A DNA stretch of 64,000 nucleotides from Campylobacter concisus (GCF_003048595.2 NZ_CP049270.1:434001-498000), one strand, 5' to 3'. Counted from the stretch's first letter, positions 37,815 through 48,047 are shown. Translations and numbers: made by a program. The notes: generated by a model from the letters alone, not told the origin.

Positions 37815-39019
37815 ATTTTGCCTCCGATATATAGTTTTTTAGCCTCGTTTGTGTGAAGTATGAGTTGCAGTATTAGCTCGTTATCATCGCACTCTAGGTC
37901 GCTATAGATTGCGATATCAGCTGCGCGTCCTGCCTTTATCTCACCGTTATTTGTCCTAAGCGCCTTTGCGCCCCCGTGCGTTGCAGCGACAAAAAGCCTC
38001 GTGGCAAGCTCGTTTAGATCAAGGCTTGTATGGGTAAATAGGGCGGCTCTTAGCTCATGCCAGAAATTTAGGCTGATATTTGAGCTAAGGCCGTCTGTGC
38101 CGATGTTTAGGCTAACGTTGTTTTTAAAAATTTCTTTTAAATTTAGCGCCTTTTTGCCAAGCAGTCTATTTGAAACGGCACAGTGCGTCACGCTGTGATG
38201 GGGCTTAAATTTAGCGAAATCACTCACATAAACACAGTGTATAAACAGCGTATTTATCTCACGAAACATCGCAAAATAGCCCTCCGCGTCATACATCGGC
38301 TTTGGATCTGGGCTAAATCTTAAAAGATGCTTTTTAAAGCCACCACTGCCGTGCTCTAGCCACTGCTTTTCAGCCTTGCTCTCTAAAAAGTGCGTGCTAA
38401 CTAGCAAGTCATCTTTTTTGGCTATCTCAAGGGCAGCTTTAGCTAGCTTTGGGTGCACAGAGTAGGGCGAGTGCAGCGAGATGGCTGGGGTGAAATTTTT
38501 ACTTTTATAGCCCTTTGTTTTTTCAAATTTAGCTAAGAAATTTTGCAAATTTTGATCAATCATCTGCTCGCTTGAGCCTAAAATTTCACTAAAAAGCACG
38601 ACTTTTAGAGGGCTAGCGGCTAAAATTTCAAGATCACTGCCAAAGCTAGATATCTCGCCAATGGTGCAAACTCCACTTTTAAGCAGTGAATTTATAGCTT
38701 CGCTCATCGCTTTTTTAGCGTCTATTTTGGCTAGATCACCACCTTTATCGATGATAGAGCCAAGCCATTTTATGAAGTCGCCGTATTTTAGGGTGCTGAT
38801 GTTTGAGCTAAACTCTAAATGAATGTGAGTATTTACGAAGGCCGGGGTGATCACGCTGTCACCAAAGTCGCAAATTTTAGCCTCTTTAAATTTCTCAATC
38901 GCTGCTTTTTCGCTTAAAATTTCTAAAATTTTATCGTCATCGATGACAACACAAGAATTTCTTAAAATTTTTGGATTTTCTCCGCCAGTGATGATCTTTT
39001 TTGCTTTTAGAATTTCCAT
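37802..39019 (-). CDS. mqnX: Aminofutalosine deaminase (menaquinone pathway), amidohydrolase family
   Basis: This 405-residue amidohydrolase has a metal-binding HIHLEF (HxH) after the first barrel strand (about residue 65), later ligands in SLHSP, STHFLE and NIGTDG, and small beta domains at both ends (KICDFGDSVITPAFVNTHIH; NGEIKAGRAADIAIY). In C. jejuni the gene at this place deaminates 6-aminofutalosine in the futalosine route to menaquinone, and the neighbours aroQ and sppA are the same here. The function is inferred from that context. Related adenosine deaminase-like enzymes are the alternative. Confidence 0.78.
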   Translation of the reverse strand: MEILKAKKIITGGENPKILRNSCVVIDDDKILEILSEKAAIEKFKEAKICDFGDSVITPAFVNTHIHLEFSSNISTLKYGDFIKWLGSIIDKGGDLAKIDAKKAMSEAINSLLKSGVCTIGEISSFGSDLEILAASPLKVVLFSEILGSSEQMIDQNLQNFLAKFEKTKGYKSKNFTPAISLHSPYSVHPKLAKAALEIAKKDDLLVSTHFLESKAEKQWLEHGSGGFKKHLLRFSPDPKPMYDAEGYFAMFREINTLFIHCVYVSDFAKFKPHHSVTHCAVSNRLLGKKALNLKEIFKNNVSLNIGTDGLSSNISLNFWHELRAALFTHTSLDLNELATRLFVAATHGGAKALRTNNGEIKAGRAADIAIYSDLECDDNELILQLILHTNEAKKLYIGGKICKF

Positions 39020-39103
39020 TTTTGGCCTTAAATTTTTGTTATTGTAGCGAAAATTTAGGAACGAAAATGTATAATTTAGGTTATTTAATCAAAAAGGAGT
39101 GAC

Positions 39104-39583
39104 ATGGATAAGAAGCTAAAAATAATGGTTATCCAAGGCCCAAATATCAACATGCTTGGCGCTAGAGAGCCTGGAATTTACGGCGTTATGAAGATGGAGG
39201 ACATCCACTCTCAAATGAAGATTGTCGCCGATCAAAATGACGTCGAGATCGAGTTTTTTCAAAGCAACCTTGAGGGCGAGCTAGTTGATAAGATACAAGA
39301 GTGCTTGGGCGATGCTGATGGCATCATCATAAACCCAGCCGCTTACACTCACACGTCAATAGCTATCCGTGATGCGCTAAGTGCGGTCGCTTTACCGGTT
39401 ATCGAGGTGCATATCAGCAATGTTTATAGAAGAGAAGAGTTCCGCCACAAAAGTCTTATCGCGCCAGTTGCAGCAGGTCAGATCGTGGGCTTTGGACCAG
39501 TTGGCTATCATTTAGCAATGATAGGAATGCTTCAAATTTTTGAGCAAATAAAAGCAGTAAGAGCAAATCAAAACGCACAATGA
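39104..39583 (+). CDS. aroQ: 3-dehydroquinate dehydratase, type II
   Basis: This 159-residue enzyme dehydrates 3-dehydroquinate in the shikimate pathway as a dodecamer. Family segments are all present: [16 protein letters not shown] near the N-terminus (active-site Tyr in the flexible loop), [16 protein letters not shown] in the middle and [16 protein letters not shown] with the catalytic His region. AAGGAGTGACATG gives a strong ribosome-binding site. Its stop overlaps the start of the peptidase gene by 4 bases. Confidence 0.96.
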   Translation: MDKKLKIMVIQGPNINMLGAREPGIYGVMKMEDIHSQMKIVADQNDVEIEFFQSNLEGELVDKIQECLGDADGIIINPAAYTHTSIAIRDALSAVALPVIEVHISNVYRREEFRHKSLIAPVAAGQIVGFGPVGYHLAMIGMLQIFEQIKAVRANQNAQ

Positions 39584-40605
39584 ATTTCATCTTAAAGGAC
39601 GAAAACGCCGTATATTACGAGTGTGGATATAGCTGCGATAATGAGTTTTTGCTATGTCTTGATGGCGTGAAATACTTTTTCACGGACGCGAGGTATTATT
39701 TTGAGGCAAAAAGCTGCGCAAATGCTGGTGTAGTCGTTCTTTTGGCGCAGAGAAATTTAATAAGCGAGGTCAGGGCTTTTTTAAGAAAGATGAAACCAAA
39801 AAGCCTTGTTTTTAATCCTGATGAGCTAAGTTTGAGCGAGTATAACGCACTTAGCAAAGGTTTTAAGATAAATTTTAAGCCAAAGGCAAATTTTTCTAGA
39901 CTAAATAGAATTTGCAAGAGCGAAGATGAGATAAAAATTTTAAAAAAAGCTAGTGAATTTGGAGTAAAATGCTTTGATGAATTTGCTAAATTTGTGCGTG
40001 AAAATGGCGAAGGAATGAGCGAAAAAGAGCTTCATTTTAACGCAACGCTTATTTTTAGGCAAAAAAACGAGCTAGGTCTTAGCTTTGATCCGATCGTGGC
40101 GATAAACGAAAATGCCGCAAAGGCGCATGCGCTACCTGGGGATAAAATTTTAAAAAGAGATGATTTGCTGCTACTTGACGCTGGGGTTAAATTTAAGCGT
40201 TACTGCTCTGATCGCACCAGAACTGCTTGCTTTGATGAAAATTTTAACTTCTCAAAGGAGCAAAAATTTACAAACGCCAAAATGCAAGAAATTTACGAGA
40301 TCGTAAAAGAGGCTCAGGCTGCTGCGATAAAGGTCGCAATGGCTGGAGTTAGGGCGTGCGAGATAGATCTTGCAGCAAGAAATGTGATAGCAAAGGCTGG
40401 ATATGAAAAAGCCTTTTTTCACTCGACAGGGCACGGCGTGGGTGTCGATATACACGAGCTTCCAGTCATCTCAGCAAGGAGCGAAACGCTTATAAAAGAG
40501 GGCATGGTCTTTAGTATAGAGCCTGGAATTTATCTAGAAAATGAATTTGGCGTACGCATCGAGGACGTGGTGGTCGCAAGAGAAGGTGGGTGCGAAATTT
40601 TATGA
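39580..40605 (+). CDS. pepQ: M24-family Xaa-Pro aminopeptidase
   Basis: This 341-residue peptidase has a creatinase-like N-terminal domain (about residues 1-110) and a pita-bread catalytic domain. The five metal ligands are visible: Asp in LLDAGV, Asp in CSDRTRT, His in [12 protein letters not shown], Glu in SIEPGIY and Glu in VRIEDVV. It should remove an N-terminal residue or split dipeptides before proline in the cytoplasm. PepP and PepQ are not separable from sequence alone, so the symbol is tentative. It is coupled to aroQ and overlaps folK. Confidence 0.85.
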   Translation: MNFILKDENAVYYECGYSCDNEFLLCLDGVKYFFTDARYYFEAKSCANAGVVVLLAQRNLISEVRAFLRKMKPKSLVFNPDELSLSEYNALSKGFKINFKPKANFSRLNRICKSEDEIKILKKASEFGVKCFDEFAKFVRENGEGMSEKELHFNATLIFRQKNELGLSFDPIVAINENAAKAHALPGDKILKRDDLLLLDAGVKFKRYCSDRTRTACFDENFNFSKEQKFTNAKMQEIYEIVKEAQAAAIKVAMAGVRACEIDLAARNVIAKAGYEKAFFHSTGHGVGVDIHELPVISARSETLIKEGMVFSIEPGIYLENEFGVRIEDVVVAREGGCEIL

Positions 40606-41078
40606 GGCTAGCTGGAGCAAGAAAGATCGTAAAAAGCCGTTTTTGCCCTAGTTTTTTTCATAAAAGAAATGAGTTTAAGTATGAGGCGCTAGTTGGCATG
40701 GGTGGCAACATCGGCGAAAGCGCAAAGAGGTTTGATAGATTTATAAGAGCGATTACAAGTGATAGCAGATTTCATGTAGTTGAAGTTTCGCCGATCCTTA
40801 TAAATGCGGCGTTTGGCTACGAAGCGCAGGATGATTTTAGTAACGCTGTTATAAATTTACAAACATCTCTGGGGTCTAGAAATTTACTAAAAATTTTAAG
40901 GCACTATGAGAGTAAATTTAAGCGTATCAGGACATTTAAAAATGCCCCACGTACGCTTGATCTGGATATTTTGTATTTTAGTAAAAAAGTCTATAAGACG
41001 CCGCGCCTTATCGTTCCGCACCCAGGAGCTAGCAAGAGGCTTAGCGTGATCGTGCCACTAGGGCTTATGAGAGGTTAA
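40602..41078 (+). CDS. folK: 2-amino-4-hydroxy-6-hydroxymethyldihydropteridine pyrophosphokinase
   Basis: This roughly 158-residue enzyme transfers pyrophosphate to the pterin precursor of folate. The signature RTLDLDILYF is present near residues 122-131, and GMGGNIGES is the nucleotide-side loop. About 30 N-terminal residues precede the usual HPPK start, rich in Arg and Lys. I chose the ATG at 40602 because it overlaps the pepQ stop (ATGA); a GTG four codons earlier is possible. It leads into the flagellar genes, as in C. jejuni. Confidence 0.87.
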   Translation: MRLAGARKIVKSRFCPSFFHKRNEFKYEALVGMGGNIGESAKRFDRFIRAITSDSRFHVVEVSPILINAAFGYEAQDDFSNAVINLQTSLGSRNLLKILRHYESKFKRIRTFKNAPRTLDLDILYFSKKVYKTPRLIVPHPGASKRLSVIVPLGLMRG

Positions 41079-41088
41079 AAGGATATAA

Positions 41089-42456
41089 ATGGCTACAAAA
41101 TTTCATACTTTTACAGGCGAGAGCACCATTGAGGCTTTAAAAAAGGCTCAAGAAATGTGCGGCGAAAAGGCCATACTAGTTACTACAAAACAGATTCAAG
41201 CCAAAACTATAAATAAAAAACCGCTTTATGAAATTTTAGTAAGCGTCGAAGAAGACGACGTAAAGCAGCCCGCAAAACCAAATACAAAAGCCATAAACTA
41301 CGAAAATGCCTACTCTAAATTTAATAAAAACTATGAACCTGCTAAGCCAAAATTTGAGATAAAAGAAGAGCCAGCTAAATTTGAGGCAAAGACAGCGTCG
41401 CCCGAGCCTTACGATCCAAATGAGAGCGTGCTTTTAAATATCTCAGCTGCTGCAAAAGAGATAAGTACGATCGCAAATGTAAATATCGATGATGTCAAAG
41501 ATAAGGAGTCAAGCATACCAAATGGTATGAATAAAAAAATAGACGATGTGGCAAAGCAAGTAAGCATGCTAAGCGAAAAAATAGGGCTGATAACTGACAT
41601 GATCTGGGACGAAAAAGCCCCAAATCGAAACAATCTTTCGATCCCACCTGAGTTTGCCAGCATCTATAAGCTCGCAAAACAAAGCGGCATGAAAGATGAG
41701 CATTTAGAGGCTATCATGCAAACGACGCTTGAAAATTTGCCAGTCTCGATGAAGAGCAATCCAACCGCAGTAAAAAGATATTTTTACTCGCTTTTGCGAA
41801 ATATGCTACCTTGCAGAAAAGAGCCAAACGATAAAAAACAACGTATTATGATGCTAGTTGGTCCAACTGGAGTTGGTAAGACGACGACTCTTGCAAAGCT
41901 AGCGGCTCGTTTTGCTTACGGCAATGAAAAGCGGTATAAAACAGGCATCATCACGCTTGATACGTACCGTATCGGAGCGGTTGAGCAGCTATTTCAATAC
42001 GCTAAAATGATGAAGCTGCCTATTCTCGATGTTATCGAGATAGATGACTTTCAAAATGCTATCAAACAGCTTAATTATTGTGATGTGGTACTTATTGATA
42101 CGACTGGAAATTCACAGTATGACAAAGAAAAGCTTGAAAGGCTTGATAAATTTTTAAAGCATAGCGGTGCAAAGATTGATGTAAATTTGGTCCTTTCGGC
42201 TGGTTCAAAAGTTGAGGATCTGATAGAAATTTATAATGGATTTTCGTTTTTAGACATCGACACACTTATAATAACCAAATTTGATGAGACAAAAATTTTT
42301 GGCAATGTCTTTTCGCTGATATATGAGACAAATACGCCAGTTAGCTATTTTAGTGTGGGCCAAGAGGTGCCTGATGATCTTGTGGAGGCAAAGAGCGAAT
42401 TTTTAGTAGAGTGCGTGTTTGACGGCTTTACAAAGCAAAAGGCTAGCGATGAATAA
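41089..42456 (+). CDS. flhF: Flagellar biosynthesis GTPase FlhF
   Basis: This 455-residue protein is an SRP-type GTPase that sets the polar position and number of flagella. A charged, variable N-terminal region (about residues 1-165) precedes the N and G domains. The P-loop VGPTGVGKTTTLAKL is at about residues 260-274, and LIDTTGNSQYD and ITKFDET supply further guanine-nucleotide motifs. It overlaps flhG by 8 bases. In Campylobacter FlhF also feeds the sigma-54 flagellar cascade. Confidence 0.95.
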   Translation: MATKFHTFTGESTIEALKKAQEMCGEKAILVTTKQIQAKTINKKPLYEILVSVEEDDVKQPAKPNTKAINYENAYSKFNKNYEPAKPKFEIKEEPAKFEAKTASPEPYDPNESVLLNISAAAKEISTIANVNIDDVKDKESSIPNGMNKKIDDVAKQVSMLSEKIGLITDMIWDEKAPNRNNLSIPPEFASIYKLAKQSGMKDEHLEAIMQTTLENLPVSMKSNPTAVKRYFYSLLRNMLPCRKEPNDKKQRIMMLVGPTGVGKTTTLAKLAARFAYGNEKRYKTGIITLDTYRIGAVEQLFQYAKMMKLPILDVIEIDDFQNAIKQLNYCDVVLIDTTGNSQYDKEKLERLDKFLKHSGAKIDVNLVLSAGSKVEDLIEIYNGFSFLDIDTLIITKFDETKIFGNVFSLIYETNTPVSYFSVGQEVPDDLVEAKSEFLVECVFDGFTKQKASDE

Positions 42457-43315
42457 TCAAGCACAAAAACTACAAAATTTAGTCCAATCTCAAAACAAGA
42501 GCAAAAATACGCATTTTATAGCGATCACAAGCGGCAAAGGTGGCGTTGGTAAGAGCACAATAAGTGCAAATTTGGCAAATGTTTTGTCGCAAAATGGCTA
42601 TAAAGTAGGGCTTTTTGACGCTGACATCGGCCTTGCAAACCTTGATGTGATCCTAAATGTAAAAATGGGTAAAAACCTGCTTCACGTGCTAAAAGGCGAG
42701 TGCAATTTAAAAGATATCTTGATACCTATAAATAAAAATTTGATCCTGATCCCTGGCGAGAGCGGTGATGAAATTTTGAAATTTAACAACCAATTTTTAT
42801 TTGAAAGATTTTTAGACGAGGCGAGCGAGCTTGATGAGCTTGACTTTTTGATAATTGATACTGGAGCTGGCATAGGCGGCAGTACGCAGCTCTTTTTAGA
42901 AGCGGCTGATGAGGTAGTTGTGGTGACTGTGCCTGACCCTGCGGCGATAACTGACGCGTACGCTGTTATAAAGATCGTTTCAAGGTTTAAAAATAGCGAG
43001 CTTTTACTGCTAAATATGGTAAAAAATGAGGCTGAGGCGATTAGAATTTATGAAAATATAAAGCGAGTGGCAAATGCAAATATCGGACCTAGCTTAAATT
43101 TAGAGCTTATAGGATTTGTGGCTTCTGATAAGAATGTTTCAAGAAGCATAAAGCAACGAACGCTTTTTACAGACGACGCTGCTTATGCTGAGCCTAGCGC
43201 TCAGATAAAACAGATAGCTTCGAATTTGCTTTATAGGTTGGAACGAAAAGTGCTTAACAATGAGCAAAGCAGGAGCTTTGGGGGCTTCTTTAAGCGTTTG
43301 ATAGAACAATTTTGA
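42449..43315 (+). CDS. flhG: MinD-like flagellar number regulator FlhG (YlxH)
   Basis: This 288-residue ParA/MinD ATPase works with FlhF to limit flagella to the pole. The deviant Walker A SGKGGVGKSTISANLAN lies near residue 30, FDADIGLANLD and LIIDTGAGIG follow, and a C-terminal amphipathic segment (NEQSRSFGGFFKRLIEQF) could bind the membrane. I chose the ATG at 42449; an upstream in-frame start would sit deep inside flhF. Confidence 0.94.
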   Translation: MNNQAQKLQNLVQSQNKSKNTHFIAITSGKGGVGKSTISANLANVLSQNGYKVGLFDADIGLANLDVILNVKMGKNLLHVLKGECNLKDILIPINKNLILIPGESGDEILKFNNQFLFERFLDEASELDELDFLIIDTGAGIGGSTQLFLEAADEVVVVTVPDPAAITDAYAVIKIVSRFKNSELLLLNMVKNEAEAIRIYENIKRVANANIGPSLNLELIGFVASDKNVSRSIKQRTLFTDDAAYAEPSAQIKQIASNLLYRLERKVLNNEQSRSFGGFFKRLIEQF

Positions 43316-43328
43316 TGGAGATTGAGCT

Positions 43329-43673
43329 TTGCGTGCAGAAAATTTTATAGCATTTTTTACGGTTTGTGGTTTTTTTGTAGGTATAGTTTTTACCTTGCTA
43401 AAGGTGAGTGAGCCTATCGAAATGCTTGTTTATACACTAGTTATTACTTTGTTTTTTTATCTTATAATTCACATTGTTATCATGAACTACATCGATGTGA
43501 AAAGGGCTTTAACTAAAATTTTTGACAAACAAAAACACGAAGAGATCGCAGACTATCTCATCTCTGAGCTAAATACTAGAGAAAAGCGTATGGAAAATAT
43601 AATGGTAAAAATGACTGCTGAAAATTTTGATTCTGGTAAACGAAATGCACGAGTTAAAGCAAAAGCAGCTTAA
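43329..43673 (+). CDS. Small membrane protein between flhG and fliA
   Basis: This 114-residue protein has two transmembrane helices (about residues 5-22 and 30-52) and a charged cytoplasmic C-terminal half with KRALTKIFDKQKHEEIADYLISEL. The function is unknown. The start is a TTG at 43329 with GGAG about 12 bases before it; no ATG in frame gives the helices intact. C. jejuni has an equivalent small protein in the same position. It overlaps fliA by 29 bases. Confidence 0.75.
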   Translation: MRAENFIAFFTVCGFFVGIVFTLLKVSEPIEMLVYTLVITLFFYLIIHIVIMNYIDVKRALTKIFDKQKHEEIADYLISELNTREKRMENIMVKMTAENFDSGKRNARVKAKAA

Positions 43674-44349
43674 CGCTTATAAAAACACGATAAAAAAAGA
43701 ACAAGACGAGATCGTCTTAAAATACATGCCAGCACTGCGTGCAATGGCGTTTAGACTTAAAGAGAGGTTGCCATCAAGTATAGATACAAATGACCTAATA
43801 AGCATTGGTGTTGAAGAGATGATAAAACTTAGCAGGAAGTATGACAAGGAGCAAAATGACTCTTTTTGGGGTTATGGCAAAAAGAGAATTTATGGCTCTA
43901 TGCTTGATTATCTAAGGACGCTTGATGTTGTTAGCAGAAGTGATAGAAAGCTGGTAAAGAGTATAAATAGCGAGATAGATAACTACTTTAACGAATTTGA
44001 AGAAGAGCCAAGCGATGAGTATTTGGCCGAAAAGCTTAATGAAGATATTGAGAAGATAAGAGAGGCAAGAGGCGTTAGCGGTATCATTACTATTTTGCCA
44101 ATAGACGAGCAAATGGAGCTAATTGGTCAAAATGATGTCGAGAAAAGTATTGAGAGAGAGGATCTCATTTTAAAAATAGAAGAGGCTTTAAAAGATTTTG
44201 ACGAAAGAGATCAGATGTTGGTTCAGCTTTATTATTATGAAGAGCTAAATTTAAAAGAGATAAGCCAGATCATGAATATCAGCGAGAGTAGAATTTCACA
44301 AATTCATAAACGTTTGCTTGATCGTATCAGGCGTAGCTTGGGGGTTTAA
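43645..44349 (+). CDS. fliA: Flagellar sigma factor FliA (sigma-28)
   Basis: This 234-residue sigma factor directs late flagellar genes. Region 2 includes YMPALRAMAFRLKERLP and SFWGYGKKRIYGSMLDYLR, and region 4 ends with NLKEISQIMNISESRISQIHKRLLDRIRRSL, the -35-reading helix-turn-helix. The ATG at 43645 is the first in frame with the expected N-terminus; it lies inside the preceding gene. The anti-sigma factor FlgM is not in this window. The stop overlaps fliM by one base (TAATG). Confidence 0.95.
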   Translation: MHELKQKQLNAYKNTIKKEQDEIVLKYMPALRAMAFRLKERLPSSIDTNDLISIGVEEMIKLSRKYDKEQNDSFWGYGKKRIYGSMLDYLRTLDVVSRSDRKLVKSINSEIDNYFNEFEEEPSDEYLAEKLNEDIEKIREARGVSGIITILPIDEQMELIGQNDVEKSIEREDLILKIEEALKDFDERDQMLVQLYYYEELNLKEISQIMNISESRISQIHKRLLDRIRRSLGV

Positions 44350-45452
44350 TGGCTGATATTTTAAGTCAAGAAGAGATAGACGCGCTACTTGAAGTTGTTG
44401 ATGAAGACGGCGATACGAGTAATATCGAGGTTGAAGAGAGATCGCAAGGCGAACAAAAACAGATTATTATTTATGATTTTAAGCGTCCAAACCGCGTTAG
44501 TAAAGAGCAACTCCGTGCGATAAAAGGCATCCATGATAAGCTTGCTAGAAATTTGGCTAGTCAAATTTCTAGTGTGATGAGAAGTATTGTTGAGATCAGA
44601 CTTCACAGTGTCGATCAAATGACTTATGGCGAATTTTTGATGAGTTTGCCAAGTCCAACTAGTTTTAATGTCTTTTCTATAAAGCCGCTTGATGGAAACT
44701 GTGTTTTGGAGATAAATCCAAGCATTGCCTTTCCGATGATAGATCGTTTGCTCGGCGGAACTGGTGAAAATTTCGAGGCAAATAGAGAATTAACTGACAT
44801 CGAGGTAAATTTACTCGATGCAGTGCTTAGAATGATCATGCAGCGTCTTAAAGAGAGCTGGTCGATGATAACTGATATGTACCCAAATGTGGAAGCAAAA
44901 GAGAGCAGTCCAAATGTCGTACAGATCGTCTCTCAAAATGAGATCGTCATCATGGTCGTTATGGAGATCATAGTTGGTGGCTCAAGCGGTATGATAAATT
45001 TATGCTATCCGGTTATCTACCTAGAACCGATACTCTCACGCCTTGCAAACAGAGACATTATGCTTGGCGAAACGAGTGCAAAAAAAAGTAGAAACAAAGA
45101 GCTAAAAACACTTATCGGACGAGCAGAAATTTTATATGAAGCCATACTTGGCAAATCGATCATCAGCGTAAATGAGTTTTTAAATTTAAAAGAAGGCGAT
45201 ATTTTAAGGCTTGATAGAGGAGCTGATGATAAGGCGATCGTTTGTATCGATAAAAAAGAAGTTTTCTTAGCTGAAGTTGGGCTTCATAGATTTAGAAAAT
45301 CTATAAGGATTGAGCAATTAATACGCTCTGATAAAGACGAGATCAAAAATATCTTAGAAAAATATGAAGAAGAGCGAAAAGCAAAGCTGATGGCGTATGA
45401 AGCTAATGAGCGCAAAATGGAAGAAGAAGAGGACGACGAAGATGATGAATGA
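44349..45452 (+). CDS. fliM: Flagellar motor switch protein FliM
   Basis: This 367-residue C-ring protein receives CheY-P and sets rotation. The N-terminal CheY-binding peptide reads LSQEEIDALLE at about residues 4-14, the middle CheC-like domain is present, and the C-terminal SpoA domain contains LKEGDILRLDRG. The tail is unusually acidic (EEEEDDEDDE at the end). The gene is coupled to fliA upstream and overlaps fliY by about 11 bases. Confidence 0.95.
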   Translation: MADILSQEEIDALLEVVDEDGDTSNIEVEERSQGEQKQIIIYDFKRPNRVSKEQLRAIKGIHDKLARNLASQISSVMRSIVEIRLHSVDQMTYGEFLMSLPSPTSFNVFSIKPLDGNCVLEINPSIAFPMIDRLLGGTGENFEANRELTDIEVNLLDAVLRMIMQRLKESWSMITDMYPNVEAKESSPNVVQIVSQNEIVIMVVMEIIVGGSSGMINLCYPVIYLEPILSRLANRDIMLGETSAKKSRNKELKTLIGRAEILYEAILGKSIISVNEFLNLKEGDILRLDRGADDKAIVCIDKKEVFLAEVGLHRFRKSIRIEQLIRSDKDEIKNILEKYEEERKAKLMAYEANERKMEEEEDDEDDE

Positions 45453-46290
45453 TTTTTTTAATATATTTTCTAACGAATTAAAAGCTACTATCGAAGGACT
45501 TACGGGCAGAGCTCCAGAGGTTGGTGAAAGAAATGAGTTTGACGCGCCAACGCAAAATGGCATAAAGCCGCCGGTAGTGATGGCCAATATCTCTTTAAGT
45601 GGCGATATCAATGCTAAAACAGAGATAGTATGCACTCCGGTTTTAATAAGTGCCATTAGCGAATGGATGATGGGCGAAGAGGAAATTTCAAAGAATGAAA
45701 ATTTAGGCAGTGATGAGCTTGACGCCGCAAAAGAGATATTTTCAAACCTTTTTAGTGCTTTTAGTACATCCTTGGGTGCTCAAAAGGGCATGCCAAAGAT
45801 AAATTTTGAAGTAATAAATGTAAATTTTTTAGATGAAAATTCTTCGCTTGATTTTAGTGTTTATGAAAAGTTATTTTTATTTAATGTCAAAATCGAAGAT
45901 CTAAGTGAGCATATCGGTTTTGCTTGCGATCATTCGCTGATGAAATTTTTTGAGCCAACAAAGACCGAAGCACCAGCTGCACCAGCGAGCACTCCTCACG
46001 TAGCTAAGGGCGATTTTAGCGCTGAAGAGATGAGAAATATCGGTCTTATAATGGATGTTAGGCTGCCTATTCGTGTTCGTATCGGCTCAAAAAGAATGCT
46101 TTTAAAAGATGTGCTTACCATGGATATTGGCTCAGTTATCGAGTTAAATCAATTAGCAAATGATCCGCTTGAAATTTTGATCGGCGATAAGGTAATAGCT
46201 CTTGGCGAAGTTGTCATAATCGATGGAAACTTTGGCATCCAGATCACTCAGATAGGCTCAAAACGCGAGAGGCTTCAACAGTTAAAATAA
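45442..46290 (+). CDS. fliY: Flagellar switch protein FliY (FliN-type C-terminus)
   Basis: This roughly 282-residue protein has a CheC-like N-terminal part (about residues 20-190), an Ala/Pro linker (EAPAAPASTP near 180) and a FliN-like SpoA domain at the C-terminus (IMDVRLPIRVRIGSKRMLLKDVLTM). Epsilonproteobacteria carry FliY in addition to FliN, and it helps the switch and may act on CheY-P. The start is ATGATG at 45442/45445, within the acidic tail codons of fliM; longer forms run deep into fliM. Confidence 0.9.
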   Translation: MMNDFFNIFSNELKATIEGLTGRAPEVGERNEFDAPTQNGIKPPVVMANISLSGDINAKTEIVCTPVLISAISEWMMGEEEISKNENLGSDELDAAKEIFSNLFSAFSTSLGAQKGMPKINFEVINVNFLDENSSLDFSVYEKLFLFNVKIEDLSEHIGFACDHSLMKFFEPTKTEAPAAPASTPHVAKGDFSAEEMRNIGLIMDVRLPIRVRIGSKRMLLKDVLTMDIGSVIELNQLANDPLEILIGDKVIALGEVVIIDGNFGIQITQIGSKRERLQQLK

Positions 46291-46883
46291 TGAATAATGA
46301 ATTAGTTAGTGATCTTTTAAATTTTCCAAACGTCTTAAAATATAAAAATAAAAATGTTACCTTCTTTGGCTCGGCTAGATTTGATGAAGAAAATTTCTAC
46401 TGCAAAAAGGCTTATGAACTAGCTTATAAGCTAAACGAGCTGGGATATGCCATCTTAACTGGTGGCGGAGACGGCATAATGAGAGCCGCAAACAAGGGCG
46501 CGTTTGACAGTGCAAAATCGCCAAGCATAGCTCTAAATGTAAGACTTCCGTTTGAACAAAATACAAACCCTTACGTCACAGCAAAATATCTCTTTTCAAA
46601 TTTAAGCCCAAGAAAATTTGCACTCACCGATCGTTCAGTCGCATTTGTTGTCTTTCCAGGTGGCTTTGGCACTCTTGATGAACTTTTTGAAATTTTAGTA
46701 CTTGCTCAAGTTGGTAGTAAAAAAGTAAAAATTTTTCTTTTTGGGAGCGAATTTTGGCAAGGGCTTGATGAGTTTATAAAAAATACGCTAGTTAGCCAAA
46801 AAACAATAAAAAAAGAAGATGTAAATTTATACAAAATCACCGATGATTTAGAGCTTATTGTAGATGAAATTTTGGCTATTTAA
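46290..46883 (+). CDS. LOG-family (TIGR00730) nucleotide phosphoribohydrolase-like protein
   Basis: This 197-residue Rossmann-fold protein has the LOG family motif PGGFGTLDELFE (about residues 122-133) and the earlier GGGDGIMRAANKGA. Members often release ribose-5-phosphate from nucleoside monophosphates, and some make cytokinins. The plant-hormone role is not implied here. It shares one base with the fliY stop (TAATG), so it is read from the flagellar transcript, and mnmA follows about 50 bases later. Confidence 0.85.
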   Translation: MNNELVSDLLNFPNVLKYKNKNVTFFGSARFDEENFYCKKAYELAYKLNELGYAILTGGGDGIMRAANKGAFDSAKSPSIALNVRLPFEQNTNPYVTAKYLFSNLSPRKFALTDRSVAFVVFPGGFGTLDELFEILVLAQVGSKKVKIFLFGSEFWQGLDEFIKNTLVSQKTIKKEDVNLYKITDDLELIVDEILAI

Positions 46884-46931
46884 AAATAAGATATAAAATA
46901 TCCCCTTTTAAATTTCAAAGAGGTAAAAAAT

Positions 46932-47954
46932 ATGAAAATAATGGTTGCAATGAGCGGTGGTGTAGATAGCACTATGACTGCTAAATTTCTGCAAGAAGCT
47001 GGTCATGAAGTGCAAGGTTGCTATATGATGCTGCATCAAAAGCCAGGATATCACGAAGAAAATATCAGAAAAGTGAAAAAAGTAGGCGAGTATCTTGGCA
47101 TAAAGGTGCATATTTTGGATCTGCAGGATAAATTTAACGAGTTTGTCTATGATCCTTTTGTGAAGCTCTATAAAGAGGGCAAGACGCCAAATCCTTGTGC
47201 TTTGTGCAATAAATTTATAAAACTTGGTGCACTGCTTGATTTTGCAAAGGCAAATGGCTGTGAGAAGCTTGCTACTGGGCATTATGTGCAAGTTATTGAT
47301 GGATTTATCACATGTGCAAAAGATCCTAGTAAGGATCAAAGCTACTTTTTAGCCCAAGTGCCAAAAGAGATACTAAAAGATGTTATTTTCCCGCTTGGGG
47401 ATAAATTTAAAAAAGATATAAAAGAGCTTGCAAGAAGTGTAAAAGTGCTTGAAGAATTTGCTACGCAGGCAGAAAGTAGTGAAATTTGCTTTGTGGAAGA
47501 TACTTATATCGAAGTTTTAAATAAGCATTACAATACAAATTTACCAGGAAACGTAGTTGATAAAGATGGCAAAATAATCGGCCGTCACCAAGGCTATATG
47601 CACTATACTATCGGTAAGCGCCGTGGTTTTGAAGTTTTTGGCGCCCATGAGCCACACTTTGTTATAAAGATAAATGCCGACAAAAATGAGATCGTTGTAG
47701 GAACAAAAGATGACTTGGCTCAAAAGGTAGTCGAGCTTGAAAACGTAAATTTATTTATAGATAAAGATAAATTTGAGTGCGAAACCAAGATAAGATATAG
47801 AAGCCCTAAACTTGATGCTTTTGTTGAGGTTGATAAAGAGAATAAAACAGCGAAACTAACGCTAAATCAAAATGCACTTGGTGTGGCGCAAGGCCAGCTT
47901 TGTGTTATGTATGATGGCGATAAGGTTATTGCAAGTGGATTTATAAAAGGCTAG
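46932..47954 (+). CDS. mnmA: tRNA-specific 2-thiouridylase MnmA
   Basis: This 340-residue enzyme adds sulfur to U34 of tRNAs for Lys, Glu and Gln. The PP-loop [12 protein letters not shown] is near residue 5-16. The two catalytic cysteines are in [11 protein letters not shown] and SSEICFVED, and the C-terminal beta-barrel is complete ([18 protein letters not shown] onward). AAAGAGG precedes the ATG. It ends about 60 bases before the promoter of tRNA-Asn. Confidence 0.96.
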   Translation: MKIMVAMSGGVDSTMTAKFLQEAGHEVQGCYMMLHQKPGYHEENIRKVKKVGEYLGIKVHILDLQDKFNEFVYDPFVKLYKEGKTPNPCALCNKFIKLGALLDFAKANGCEKLATGHYVQVIDGFITCAKDPSKDQSYFLAQVPKEILKDVIFPLGDKFKKDIKELARSVKVLEEFATQAESSEICFVEDTYIEVLNKHYNTNLPGNVVDKDGKIIGRHQGYMHYTIGKRRGFEVFGAHEPHFVIKINADKNEIVVGTKDDLAQKVVELENVNLFIDKDKFECETKIRYRSPKLDAFVEVDKENKTAKLTLNQNALGVAQGQLCVMYDGDKVIASGFIKG

Positions 47955-48018
47955 TTTTGGCCTTTTATAAAAATTTATTGAGCTCTGTGCGATTTTTTCT
48001 AAATTAAGCTAAAATTTA

Positions 48019-48047
48019 TTGACAAAACATATCTTTTCGTCTATAAT
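48019..48047 (+). promoter_or_regulatory. Sigma-70 promoter of tRNA-Asn
   Basis: TTGACA (48019-48024) and TATAAT (48042-48047) are separated by 17 bases, a perfect consensus pair, 19 bases before the tRNA. A full -35 is unusual in Campylobacter and fits a strong stable-RNA promoter. Confidence 0.85.
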